From contig NW_024041262.1 in the NCBI RefSeq assembly GCF_014851395.1, positions 14,681,171 to 14,745,170 on the forward strand: DNA of 64,000 nt, read 5' to 3'. Both the position numbers and the translations under genes were made by a program. The stretch is from Micropterus salmoides (taxonomy: Eukaryota > Chordata > Actinopteri > Centrarchiformes > Centrarchidae). Shown piece after piece: positions 11,200 to 22,900 of this stretch (its first letter is position 1; every line of letters begins with the position of its first letter). Below the pieces are notes generated by a model. The model worked only from the letters and a program-made list of their open reading frames with translations, made no database searches and was not told the origin of the DNA.

Positions 11200-12520
11200 G
11201 TATCTCAATGGAGGCATGTCACCACACACTTAAATACTGCTGACCACGCATCAAGAGGACAGAAGGTGGACTCCTTTGTGCAAAACAAGGCCTGGATCTC
11301 TGGACCAGACTTTCTCACCAGTTCAGCTGACAGCTGGTGAGATGGATGCAATGCAGCAACTGATAGGGCACTACTCTTCATGGACACGTCTCAAGAAAGC
11401 AGTGGCATGGATCCTTAAGGTAAAGGACACATTGCTGTGCATGGCTAAAAAGAGAAGGGAGTAGAGTGCAGGTATTGCACTGTCTGATGCTGACGAGAAT
11501 CAACAAAGACAACAGCTTCACAAGATGATGGCGAGCTACAAAAAACGCCTCAGCAAAAGAACTCTCACAGTGGATGATCAGAAAGAAGCCGAGCTGGAGA
11601 TTATACGCCACTGCCAGAGGACGAAATTCCAAGAGGAAATCAATGCTCTAACAAAGGATGAGCCTGTCAAACGGAGCACCCATGTGTGTAAGCTTAACCC
11701 GGTTCTTCAAGATGGAATCAGCCATGCCAGAAGAATCCAAACACCCATCCAAACCGAGATCCACAAGGAAGTAGGTCATAGTGGGCGCAACCATGTTCTA
11801 TCCAAGTTGCGTCTAAAATACTGCATCCCCAGAGCCAGTGCAACAATCAGAAGAGTCCTGTCCAAGTGCCATGCATGTCGGCGACTACAGGGTGTCGCTG
11901 GACGACAACAGATGGCAGACCTACCACTGAACAGAATCTTACCAGATGAACCACCCTTCATTAGAACTAGAGTGGACTATTTCAGTCCATTCAGAGTCAA
12001 TCGTAGAAGAACTACTGTGAAGAGATATCATTTCATCTTCACCTGCTTAGCCATTCAAGCTGTCCACTCAGAGGTAGCAGCATGCCTGGGCACAGACTCC
12101 TTCATTAACGCTGTTCGCTGATTCATCACAATAGGAGGTCAGGTTATTGAGCTGCATTCTTACAATGGGATCTATTTTGTTGGAGCAGAGCAAGAGCTAA
12201 AGAAAGCTATCTGAGAGTGGAACACCAAACCAAGATAGAGGAGACTTTGCTTCAATAAGGCATTAAGTGGATGTTCAACCCCTCAACTGCCTCGCACCAT
12301 GGAGGAGTATGGAATTGTTTAATTAGGTCCATCAGAAAAATTCTCAATGACACCATAAGGACTCAGAGTCTGGATGAGGAAAACCTTCAGACATTTCTTT
12401 GTGAAACTGAGGCCATCATTAACAGTCGACCCATTACAACACCCTCCCGTGACCGACTTGGAGACGCTCACTCCAAATCACCTCCTTGTATTGAGGACTA
12501 AACCATCTCTACTTCCAGGA
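11200..12520 (+). pseudogene. BEL/Pao integrase remnant
   Basis: The longest open part is 11525-12121 (198 codons). It includes an HHCC-type zinc module (HKEVGHSGRNH ... CHACRR, about 11761-11880) and the start of the catalytic core (VDYFSPFRV), with D as the first catalytic acidic residue. The frame breaks at a TGA at 12119-12121. The second acidic position appears as Tyr in ELHSYNGIYFVGAEQEL (about 12150-12200), where the family has an Asp before Asn-Gly. The segment SHHGGVWNCLIRSIRKIL (about 12290-12345) has Asn where the catalytic Glu is expected. Two of three catalytic acids therefore look lost as well as the frame. Confidence 0.82.
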
Positions 12521-12850
12521 CTTTTCCAGTAAGATGAGCTATACGCACACCGAAGATGGAGGCAGGTCCAGTATATGGCGGATCTCTTTTGAAAACAGTG
12601 GATGAGAGAGTATTTGCCAGAGCTTCAACTACGCCAGAAGTGGTCTCAGATGTCACGAAACTTTGTGCCTAGGGACATTGATTTGCTTGTTGACAAAACT
12701 GCACCGAGAAATTCATGGGTCATGGGCAAGGTTATCTAGACTGTACCAGATGAACACAGACTTGTCCCTTCGGGTTCGTGTGAAGACCATAAACAGTGAA
12801 CTAGATAGACCCCTCACAAAGGTCTGTCTTTTTCTAGAATCAATATGAGG
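12521..12850 (+). pseudogene. BEL/Pao integrase C-terminal region remnant
   Basis: Downstream of the catalytic core, in shifting frames, are LRQKWSQMSRNFVPRDIDLLV and NSWVMGKVI-type segments, then SLRVRVKTINSELDRPLTKVCLFLE near 12760-12840. This pattern (tryptophan-rich region, GD/RD-I-V-LL, W-GKV, then a basic terminal stretch) matches the domain that ends BEL/Pao pol. Several stops interrupt it. Confidence 0.6.
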
Positions 12851-12894
12851 CAGTGGTAAAGACTGTCTCCTATAGTATGTCAAGTATTAATGAC

Positions 12895-13360
12895 CTCTGA
12901 CATAAAAAAAAGAACCCCGACCTTGAACCAGAAGACCAGGGTTTGTGTCCCGTGTGAAACAAAAAGTCAACATTAAGTATTTGTATTTAGGCAAGTTATG
13001 TAAATTGACGTAAGTGATGTACGTAGTTATTTTAACCCAAACCATGATCTTTTCCTAACCTTAACTTTAAGTAGTTTTGTTGCCTAAACCCAACCAAGTA
13101 CTTTCTGTGCCTAAACCTAACCAAACTCCAAAGTTTCACGACTTTAATAACACGCCATTTCAAAATAACGTCTAACCGGACGTTGCATATTTATTGTTGC
13201 TAACTTTACAGGAACTTGTATGCTAAGCGTTGCTAACCTGACCACGGAGCCCTAAACGTCAATAAATGACACAAAAGTCTACCCAGGTCGTTAAAAGGCG
13301 ACCCCAAAAGGCCTTGACCAAGCGTCAATATGTGACGAGGCAGGAGTGAGAACGTGTTGT
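12895..13360. repeat. Nested dispersed repeat replacing the 5' part of the 3' LTR
   Basis: This block has no counterpart in the 5' LTR and sits between the end of pol and the conserved part of the 3' LTR. It begins with a tRNA-like GACCAGGGTTTGTGTCCCG segment, then a stretch of CCTAAACCCAACCAAG-type motifs (about 13030-13130), and ends AACGTGTTGTTG. I remember similar sequence as a common dispersed repeat in percomorph genomes. Its class (SINE-like or non-autonomous DNA element) is not settled. Confidence 0.5.
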
Positions 13361-13528
13361 TGTTTAACTGACATTATCCAGCAGAGGAAATTTGTGGACA
13401 CATCTGTGTATTTGACCAACTTACATCTGACGTCAAGTGGATAATTACAGAACTGCATCGGATTCTGATTCTGATTCTGGGACATGTGTATGCCATGACG
13501 ATCAGCTAGATTGCCTTTTGCGGTAACA
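13361..13528 (+). repeat. 3' LTR of BEL/Pao element (partial)
   Basis: This is a direct copy of 8492-8658, starting TAACTGACATTATCCAGCAG at 13365. It carries a short deletion in the AATAAA area and an insertion of a GATTCT triplet array (13461-13480) absent from the 5' copy. It ends at GGTAACA (13528), which pairs with the TGTTATGGG start of the 5' LTR. The upstream U3 half is missing. Confidence 0.8.
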
Positions 13529-14648
13529 GATGATGTAGCAGCCCTAATGACCCACTTTTGTATAGTGTTCCACAATATGACATCTCTTTATTTGCCCTTA
13601 GTTCATCTCTAATTTCTATCTCTACATTTTCCCCAAGTCCCTCTACTCTCAGACTGAGAGGGTTAATCAGGAGATACCACGTTGCATTGCCTGACTGCAT
13701 CTAATCTAACCACTTAGGAATCCAAGCACTTGTGGGATCAATGAGCTTGCAAATACGCCACAGGTCTTGTTCACAATAAAGTCTTCATTTGAATGTCAGA
13801 TGGGTTACCTGTTAAAGCAGAACCTAGATGTGTGGTTCCCTGCTGCAAAGGAGAGCAGAGGATCTTGTTAGGCAATATGTCTACTTCTGAAGAAAATCAG
13901 AGCTGCCCTATTGAATGCCAGATCCACACATTTCTGGCTGACTAAACAGTGAAACAGGCCAGATCATTATTATAATGCAATGTACTGAAAACAACAGTGA
14001 ACGAGTAAGATCTGGCTCCTCTTCCTGGACTTTGGTTCTTCAGTGATGATCTTTGGGATGATCTTGGGTAGACTGACATAGATGGAATCATCATAACCAA
14101 AGACATCACTCCTTTTTTGGGGGACAATTTGTGGCTTATCTCATAATTCAAACAAAAAAATTTCTTCTTTCAATAAGTTTTTTTTTATAACAGAAGATCT
14201 TAAAAGTAAAACAAATCAGACCTTAGGTTTTTCATGTTACCAAATGTCAAAAAAGATCTCTGCTAAACAAGCCTCAGGCGAACTCCTGAACCCTGCTTCA
14301 TCACAGAACTACATGTGTAAAAACACTTTTTTTTCACAGGTCAGAGTGACTTGCATTAGAAATACAAATTTACAAGTAAATATTTTCTACTTCTGCTTTT
14401 GCGAGTTTGATACATACCAGGTCTGTTCTAGTATGTACTGCATCCAGGAAACAGCCATACAACAACCTTCTCTGACCTACCCATCATTTATACCTTACCA
14501 AACAAAATTCCAGCCATATACATGGCGTCATATACAACTTTAAAAAGTAAAATACTGTGTGAGAAAGTTTAGCTTGCCTTAAGCAGTACAGGTGGTGACT
14601 GACACATTTTCCCCTCGGGGCTACCAGCTCTCGCACATACTTACTTCC
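13529..14648. other. Intergenic, no gene recognised
   Basis: AT-rich sequence between two mobile elements. The short open frames have no recognisable motif. Confidence 0.5.
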
Positions 14649-14656
14649 CTCTATAC
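14649..14656. repeat. Left target-site duplication (CTCTATAC)
   Basis: Eight bases identical to 15834-15841, immediately outside the CAGAGGTC tip of the hAT-like element. Confidence 0.85.
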
Positions 14657-15833
14657 CAGAGGTCACTATTAGGCGGACCGCGGTCCGGATCCAGACCCAG
14701 CTGCTGTCCTCTCCGGACCTCTGACCTACAGCTGATTTATTATTGAGACTTAAGTGCAATTTATACTTCTGCATCAAATCGACAGCGTAGCCTCTGCGTA
14801 GCCCCCTACCCTACGCCATCGCCTACGGCGTAGCCTGATGTGCACCTCCTCAAAAATGTAACTACACATCGAGGCGACGTGGACCGTAAGCTCTGTGACT
14901 GGTCGGCTGGGTAGCCTCGCAATGCCTCTGAGCCGAAAGGAAGTGCCCGTGCATATACGTAACTTTTATTAGCGGCCAAAGCGGTGGCTATAACACGGTG
15001 GATCAATATATTTGACACAACCCGAGCGAAATGATTCGTTTCACTATCAGAATGTGATCCATCCGGTTGATAACATTTGAAAAGTCTACACCAGCCGCAC
15101 ATTTACAATTTTACCCCCATTCACGTTAGCAGAGGACTAAACCGGAAGTTAGCCTGCTCACACAGTGGACGCTGTAGCGCTACTGCTGACTGACGTTTGG
15201 GGGTGTAATTGCAGATTGACGGATGCACAAGTAGGGTCTATGTGCATAGCCTATGGTGTAGCTACGCACGTAGACCCTACGCAGGAGTATAAATCAAGCT
15301 TTACTACCTCGTGACGGAGTGTTTCTATTTTAACCCACGCAGCATTTCTAGCATTTATTGTACTGGTTTAGCGGACCAGCAACTCACAGACCAATTAGAC
15401 TAGAGCTCACATTTCTCACTGAACAAGAGAAAGTAGGAAAGTGGTAGTTCTATAAGAGGGAATGAAAGAGAAGAGGAGGCATTACAGCTGTTCATTTGTT
15501 AAGATGTGTTGAGTGTTTATTATAAAATTGGGTAAGACTGCACTTCATCACTTCAAGCTACACTTTTTATTTTATTTTTTCTAAAAATTAGGCACTTTAT
15601 TTTAGTTTACTTAAATTTAGAATTTATTATTTATTATCCCTCCAGTATGATGTGTAAACTGACTGAAATATTATTTGATTTGACAGTCCGTTGTTGACTA
15701 AAAACATATGTTGATACAGCTATACGTTATAGTACTGAATGATAACGCAAGTTAGTCATTTTGATGTTCCGGACCTTTGCTTTGGGAAATTTTCTCTAAC
15801 TGGACCTCTTTGAATTCTAATTGAATACCCCTG
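14657..15833. mobile_element. Non-autonomous hAT-like DNA transposon (1177 bp)
   Basis: The element is bounded by a perfect 8-bp duplication, CTCTATAC, at 14649-14656 and 15834-15841. Its left tip is CAGAGGTCACTATTAGG. Its right tip, read inward on the other strand, is CAGGGGTATTCAATTAG. An 8-bp target duplication with CAGRGGT tips is the hallmark of the hAT superfamily. No transposase frame is present. An inner inverted-repeat element (14754-15299) interrupts it. Confidence 0.85.
14754..15299. mobile_element. Nested MITE inside the hAT-like element
   Basis: The left end GTGCAATTTATACTTCTGC and the right end GCAGGAGTATAAATCAAGC are imperfect inverted copies. Just inside each end lie short GCGTAG/CTACGC motifs repeated many times: GCGTAGCCTCTGCGTAGCC at about 14785, and ACGCACGTAGACCCTACGC at about 15265. 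There is no coding capacity. The TIR type and roughly 3-bp flank (TAA/TTT) resemble PIF/Harbinger-type MITEs of fish, but the superfamily is inferred. Confidence 0.65.
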
Positions 15834-15841
15834 CTCTATAC
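15834..15841. repeat. Right target-site duplication (CTCTATAC)
   Basis: Eight bases identical to 14649-14656, immediately outside the ACCCCTG tip of the hAT-like element. Confidence 0.85.
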
Positions 15842-18800
15842 TTACAGTAAATGCAGAACTGCAGCCCCTACGCCAAAGAATCCTAAAGAGACCACTTGCA
15901 ACTGTTGGAGACACATTTGTTTTATTTACCAGAATCACACGTACTTGCTAGCCTATTAGCCTGTGGATAATATTCCTGGCCGCCTTAGGAGTTTGGCGAG
16001 AGTTTGGTTGATAGTTACACAATTTTTAGTGCCTGTTAGTGTTTTTGATTTTTGATTTAAATGCCTTTATTGTCTCCAGGTCAGATCCTATTCCTGCTGC
16101 TGTCATGATACAAGTTACTACAATAGGTTTTGGTTTTGCTTATTTACTGTAAATATAATACAGACCTTTTCATACACACAGTTATCATAGTAAGTTATGT
16201 AAGTATAACTCTTGATTTCATAAGTTTTCAGCTTTATGTAGCATTCAGCTTAATCTTTTGGGTAGACAATGAAGCATATACATGTTTGTGTGCCCTTCAA
16301 CACCCAATACTCAAAAACGCGAAATACTCAATACATTTGGGGTACACCAAAGCAACATAACACTCGAACTTCCTCTGACTAACTTTTGTTTATTGTGTAT
16401 AAACAGCAGAACTACCCACTTTTTCTTTGTGTTCTTAGTACACTTTATCACTGGTTTTATGTATCAATTTGCCCATAAAAAACCTGATTGGAAATTTAGA
16501 AAAAAGTCGGAATATCACAAAAAAGACTTGCTTGGCTGAGGTAGAAAGGTTGGTGTATGGATAACAGCAAAATGCGACAGACAAACAGACGTAGCCAATA
16601 GTTGATGACATACATGAAGCATGTGACTCAAATGTCCACTGAAGCTTCGGCTCCATTGGAGAGGCAAAAAATGTCAGTAGACAAAAATATTAGATATGTA
16701 TGGAGTGATGAGGAGACTGTAACATTCCTCAATTTTGAATGAATTCTAAAAACTTTTTATAATGTCATCTTTTGTGCCCTCTTCTTCTGTAATGGTTTAA
16801 TTGCACCTGAATTAGTAGAGAATTAGTGCCACCATCTGTTTATCACAAGGCGGCCAATGGTAGTGGATAGCTAAGCACAAGAATTAACATTTTCATTCAT
16901 CAATTTTCTGGAAATTCTGTTTAATATTTAATATCTGGATGGAATGACTATTGCCATCTTTATTTGCTCATGTAAGTCTAAGTGGAAGGCCAAGGGGGAA
17001 AATGCAGCTGCACCTACCAGAGAGCAAAAAAGCACAATGCAGAGTGCTGTCCATGGTGCTGATTCTTGAGCAAATAAATCTGATGAGGATGTCCTAGCCA
17101 CTCAACAGGTTTGCTACCTATTGTAACTTGTCCATTCCTAAAGCATTATGATTTTTGTTCATATCTCCTGAATTACAATAGATAGAAACTTAATTGTTGC
17201 CTGAATGTCGTGGTCCAATACATGTATCCATACAGGTTCAGTTGATTGTGTTATTCACACTAAAACTTTTAATTTCCTATTTGACTCATGGCCTAACTCC
17301 ACCAATTTTCATTGGAATTTTCTAAATATATTTTGAGACATCCTATGAGCTATCAGACTAATGAATAAGATGAAAACATAACCTCTTAGGCAGACATAAT
17401 GATGTTCAAAATAATGACCTGTGCCCAACAGAAGGACAGGAAGCAGAAACCACAAGCAAATGCTCTAGTTATTTCAGCAAAGGTGCTTCACGATTCTTTC
17501 CTCCAAAGCAAAAATGAGAGGTTAAGGAAATAGAAAAGAAAATTACCATCCATCACATAATTCATGCCAATTCATAATCTTCAGTGAGTAAATGACTAGC
17601 AAAAGTCATTCCTAATAAATACATCCTTAAGATAATATACACCCTCAAGTAATATTTTTCTTAATTACCCTAATTATATTGCATTTTAATGATGCATGAC
17701 CGTTTTCATATAGTGATTAAAAACAACATCATCATTCAACCATAATAACAATAGTATCGCTTAAGGCATCAGTTTTTTAGAAATGCATTTTAAAAAGTAA
17801 GTCTGGAGCCATCTTACCATAGAAATGCAGAAGGCGGACAATATTATAGATGCAGCAGTAATTAAATCATCAATCCCCAACTAGAAACATCACGGAAATT
17901 AACCATGTCTATTCCATACTGTTGAGGGAGCCAAGTCATAAGCTTACAAATGGGATCAGCTGTTCTCAGCTGTTGTTGCCAAAAGCAGTGGACCTCCAAC
18001 ATGGCCGCCAGAGGGCCCATTGCATCCTCAATTTATGAGGCTTCTTATCCACTCCTGAGCGGGGAAAGGGGGGGGGGGGGGGGATGATTTGGTAACTCCA
18101 GCTGGGGACAATGTCACATATGCACTCCAACCTATTCTTTTCAATTTGCCTGTGTCAACTGTGATATGTTTTGGCCATATTGAAATTCAACTCTGCCTAC
18201 AGAGCAGCTATTTGTTGCTTACCAAAGAGAATGGATCTTTATTCAAGTTGGGCATGCCTGTTTTTCCAGCAGCAAAGACTGAATAGACTCACAATGGGTA
18301 TTTTTCACCAAGGTGTTTAACCATTGTACCATTGTTAATGTTAATTCATACCCATTCACAACACACACCCACAAAAATAATGACAACATGTAATTAAAAT
18401 TTCATTTGTAAATACAGACCACTGATGTCTCATTTACACAGAATTTTGAGGACAAAATATTAGCTTTTTTGTGCACTGTTTATTTAAAAAATGCACATGC
18501 TTTTGCTATTTCTCAAAGTCATGCTTGGCTTTGTCTGAATAAATAGTCAATGTCAAACAAGACAGAATTCAGGTACGGTGGAGTGAACAACCATTATTTT
18601 TTAAAGCCAGTTTAAGTATCTCTCACATCTGTGATGTTCATCGCATTGTCCTTTACACATCATTCGTTTTCCTTAATGCCTTAAACAGTCAATACTCAAA
18701 CTCCCTTTACTTGATTAGTCACCAGTTTCCCACCAACAAACACTAAGCTGATGTCCAATGATTTATTGATGAGAGCTCTATCTAGTACTATTTTGTGTCT

Positions 18801-19554
18801 TACTCAAAGGGTTATCCTGTCTTTGGGGAGCATAATCACTGGACGGTAAAACTCTGTTAAACTATGAAACAACTATATTTCCTAGAAGTAGTATTAGCCT
18901 CTGTCCTCTGATGTTTTCCTACTGCCTTTATCTTACCCCATGTTTAATGGAAAGAGCAATTTCTAACACAATATTTTACTCTGATACCGAAGGGGCTTTA
19001 AATCGGATCTTTCCACATCTCCTGAGTCACAGTTACAAAGAAATACCAATGTTAAAAAGTGACTTTGGCTGAGGTTTGTGTGAGACATTTCACCTTTTTG
19101 GAATAAGAAACAGAAAGCAAAAATGCAATTTAATATGTTATTTGAATATAGTAGATAACCAATGAAAAAAACGGATTTACTGTTGAAAGCGCAACATTAA
19201 ATCTTAAATATGTTTAGAATATTTTCCTTTTTCCTGTGTGTGTGTATGTGTTCCATGGATTTCTTTTAAATTGGGTAGAGGAAGTAGCCCTCTGACCAGT
19301 GTCAAATCGTGGGGACATAATGAGTAAAAAAACATAGGATGGAGGGGTGCTGCATATAACTAGTTTATAATAGTGTTTCAAATGTTATGTTTGATGCGGT
19401 TTGGTCCAATTGTGGACAGATTGGATGACGTTCCATCAGAGACTCAAAGAGCTTAACATTCCCATAAAGAAAATATATGGTCTGCCTGTCTGGCCAATCA
19501 AGGTTTAAGGAAGGTATTTGGTCATAAACCAAAGTATTAGATATTTTAATGCTT
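15842..19554. other. Intergenic, no gene recognised
   Basis: AT-rich sequence with scattered small frames and no recognisable coding, RNA gene or complete mobile element. It contains a 16-base G run (annotated separately). Confidence 0.5.
18068..18083. repeat. Poly-G homopolymer (16 G)
   Basis: An uninterrupted run of 16 G preceded by GGGGAAA, isolated in otherwise AT-rich DNA. Such runs are prone to length error in assemblies. Confidence 0.9.
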
Positions 19555-19965
19555 TGACCTGATGATGGCGCTATGTAAAATTTAAAAAGTTAATACAATT
19601 CATTCTGTGGGAAACATGAAGGTCTGCCAAATTTTATGGAAATCCATCCAATAGCTGTCATGTGGATTTCTCTTAAACCTCAAATATTAACCTCATGCTG
19701 GAAAAGAGAAAAGAGAAAAAAGTCAGGAGATCACCAAAGTCCTAAGGATTTCTCTCTGGGGACAATGAATTTCTATACAAACATTTGTAACAATCCATGT
19801 AGTCAATGTTTCACACGATAAGAGAAAACTTCACTGGGTCACTAGAATTCATGCTTTGGGGACCATGGATGTTTGTACAAATATCATATTTCAGTCTGGG
19901 CCAACATGGTGAACTGACCAACTGACCAAATTTATACAAGTTGCATGTAGTTTGATTTCTCCAAG
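19555..19965 (+). repeat. Dispersed fish repeat fragment
   Basis: It contains the ordered landmarks GACCTGATGATGGCGCTA, GAAATCCATCCAATAG, GTCAGGAGATCACCAAAGTC, CTCTGGGGACAATGAAT and a later GGGGACCATGGATGT, GTACAAAT. I recognise this order from a very common interspersed repeat of fish genomes. The superfamily is unknown to me, and the copy is diverged and partly duplicated internally. Confidence 0.55.
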
Positions 19966-22900
19966 ACATGTCTGAAATGTTGGGATATTAAAAACTAATT
20001 TCCCAAAATTTTAAATAATGTTCAGTTTCTAGTGATTTCATACCTTCTCAAACTTTTTGAAGTACTCCAAAACATTGTTTAATGCAGCAGAACAAGTTAC
20101 TCATTACATGTTAAACCAGTAATTTTTTTTCACATCTTCAATTACATGGTGAAAGTAACATAATAAGCTCTTAACCCACGTGTAAACTTAACATTCGGTA
20201 TTCTCCCCTTGTGTTAAGGTTCAAATATGACCCACCTTTGCTAAACCCCTAAGATAAATTTGCTTTATTGGATTTTTAATCCAAATGTATTTTGCATTAA
20301 GTAACAACCTGTCATCCAACCTAAAATAATAAAATAATATCATCATATCATCAGGTTCTGATTGACAGTTGATAAATGATGATATTGAATTATTTCCAAG
20401 CCATAAATTACCTAGTAAAACACTTTTCATTTTTTTATGTATGAATAGAAACGGCAAGAGAAATTGAACTACCCTTTTAATCAGTGTAACACAGTTTAGA
20501 TCATTTGAGCCTCAGTGTACTGATGCTCGTCATTAGTTGATTGGCACATCTCTATTACATGTATAGTACATTGACTATATCAGTTTCATAACACAAAGCC
20601 CATGTGGTTTCTGTCGAGTATAATAATATGTGATTACACATGCTTTGATTCTCCTACATGTCTTGGCAAGCATCGGTTTGGCATTAAAGCACACACGCAG
20701 AGAGAGACAAGTGAGATGAGTCACACATTTACACTCTAGTAATTTTAAACAAGCAGATTTGTACTGAATAAAAAACATGAACATAATTTGGTGTGTTAGG
20801 TATTAAATATTTTTATGTTGCCAAGTATAGGAAAATAAAGGGGTAACAGTAACATTGTTCCGTGTGAAAGTTCATTATTGACATCGGAACAGTAAAAACA
20901 AATCCACTTACTAGTGTTTTCCAAAGCTTTCAGCAGTATCTCATGGTGTTCCTTAGTGGATGCTCAACTTAGCTAGGTATGGAACTTTGGTAATTTAATA
21001 ACAAGCTTTTGAAAAAGCCAGCAAGGGAACCTTGAGTTAAGAATTTTTTTAGTCAAAGCAAGATTTTTTAGTAAGTACACTGGCCAATCAAGAAGTTCAC
21101 TGGACAATAAGAGGTGATGTAAAGAGCCATTTTCCCTTTTGCCTTATTGCATTCAAGCAGATATGTAATCACTGCAAAGTACATTATGACTGTGGTAAGA
21201 AAAATGTTATCCAAAGCTAGAGGATAACAGCAGAGATGGAAAGAAAACTGGCACCCTAGTAATGGCATTTCATCTGTCAAACTGTCACATGCAACATCAC
21301 TGACACAGGGCCTACCTACCTCCTATCTATTCCTAGGTGGGATGCCAGGCAGCAAGCTAATTTGCTCAACCCTCTGCCTGAAAAGTCTGGAATCGCAGGG
21401 AAATGGCCAAGTGCACAAAATTTCTTCTCATAAAGTGTTTCAGTACTTCCATTCAAAGACCAGAAACCCTCAGATCAGTCAGCCATCATAAGGTGTGCGG
21501 GGGGGGAAAAGATGCACCAAAAAGAAAAACAATGCTGTAATTACTTCTCCTTATGATGCTAGAATTTCCAGACTCCCTATCATTGATGGCATGAAGGTAA
21601 CTCCCATGCTGACTTTCTTTTACACACACATTTTCAGTGAGTTTTTTTGTTGTTCAGTAATGATTAAACAACACCCAGCAGCAGCATCGCAAATGGATAG
21701 GAATTCAAAGTTGTCATGTCAGGTAGACCTGCCACTGGTAAGGTGTGATAACAATTCCACACATCTCAAGTTACCCTTGATGTTTAATGGTGGTCAGTGT
21801 AAGACGCTTTCCGGCTCGCTGTAATCTTGTCAGTTTCACCTCTGGTGGTAACCACATGTAGAAAGTCACTGGATTATGGCTTATCAGTGCATGATCTATG
21901 ACACGGGAAACTGTTGAGTCATTTCATCCAAAATCATCTTTAAGACATACTGTGAATGATAGGGTTCAATTTAAGAGTCAAGATATAAATTTTCAGAGGA
22001 CGCTCACACATGCTGTACAGAGGTCCTTCAAGGTAACCCTCTATGATAGCGTGACTAGGATTTAGCATAACTTAGCCTGATGCGTTGTCACTGTATTTGT
22101 AGCCGCAACAGTTTGTGGTGGAATAACATTCCTTTTTCCACTTCAGGGAACAGAGGGCCCTTTTTGCTAGATAGTGCATGTGTGTAGGAAGAAAGAAAAG
22201 GCGGGACACACTTATTTATACCCACATACACACACAGAGCAGCAGACAGAGATGGGAGCTTTTAGTGACTGAGGCGCTCTGCTTTTCCAGGAATGTGAGG
22301 ATGAAAACAGCACTTCAGTGTTAACCTTGAAGCATTGAGCAGTGCAGCCTTTAAAGTATGTGAGAACCCAGAAGGGCCACAAAACAAATTATTGGACCTG
22401 CAAGCTGCAAGTAAAATTACCTCCTTTTCTGAGTCTTTGTTTCCATGAGTAACCTACATAGTTTATGTTGATGGTTAAAGAGGATGGAGAGGGATAGATA
22501 AAAGCTACATTTATCAATTCATCCTCTAGTCAGAATTCATGTTTCTTTCTCTGTGGGCCACTGCCTTGTGAATGGCATCCATGTTAACAGACTCGCACTT
22601 ATCTTTCTGCAGGAATTTCATCTTAACTCAGTGCAGAGCATGAGGTGTCTTGCCATCATTACGATGATCTTTTACAGAACATGTTTTTCTCTATCTCGAT
22701 TATTAGTGGGAAAACATACTGGAGTCCATTGTGTTGCTGCAGTTGTCCACTCCATTCAATCTATTTTTTGGATTGCAGCATTACAGGGAACAAAAACATA
22801 CTTGCTGACACTTCTTACCACAGTATAAAAATTCCATCAAGTTTCAACATGTTTTTTATTACAAAGAGAAGAACATGAGGTGGTCTTCTTATTCTATATT

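Larger units (their letters stand above)
8332..13528 (+). mobile_element. Degenerate BEL/Pao LTR retrotransposon
   Basis: Order on the plus strand: 5' LTR, gag remnant, RT, RNase H, integrase, integrase C-terminal region, partial 3' LTR. The assignment to BEL/Pao rests on the RT (YVDDF box and SSIYNPLGILAP motif), the RNase H segment and the HHCC plus DDE-type integrase layout. The element starts TGTTATGGG and ends GGTAACA, giving TGTTA/TAACA inverted tips. The protease and amino-terminal RT are missing between about 9970 and 9990. Many frameshifts and stops make the copy non-coding. I could not see a target-site duplication, and the 3' LTR is partly replaced by a nested repeat. Confidence 0.88.

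Noticed and set aside
8332..13528. A target-site duplication around the BEL/Pao copy
   Set aside because: The five bases before TGTTATGGG (TTTAT) and after GGTAACA (GATGA) do not match, so none is claimed.
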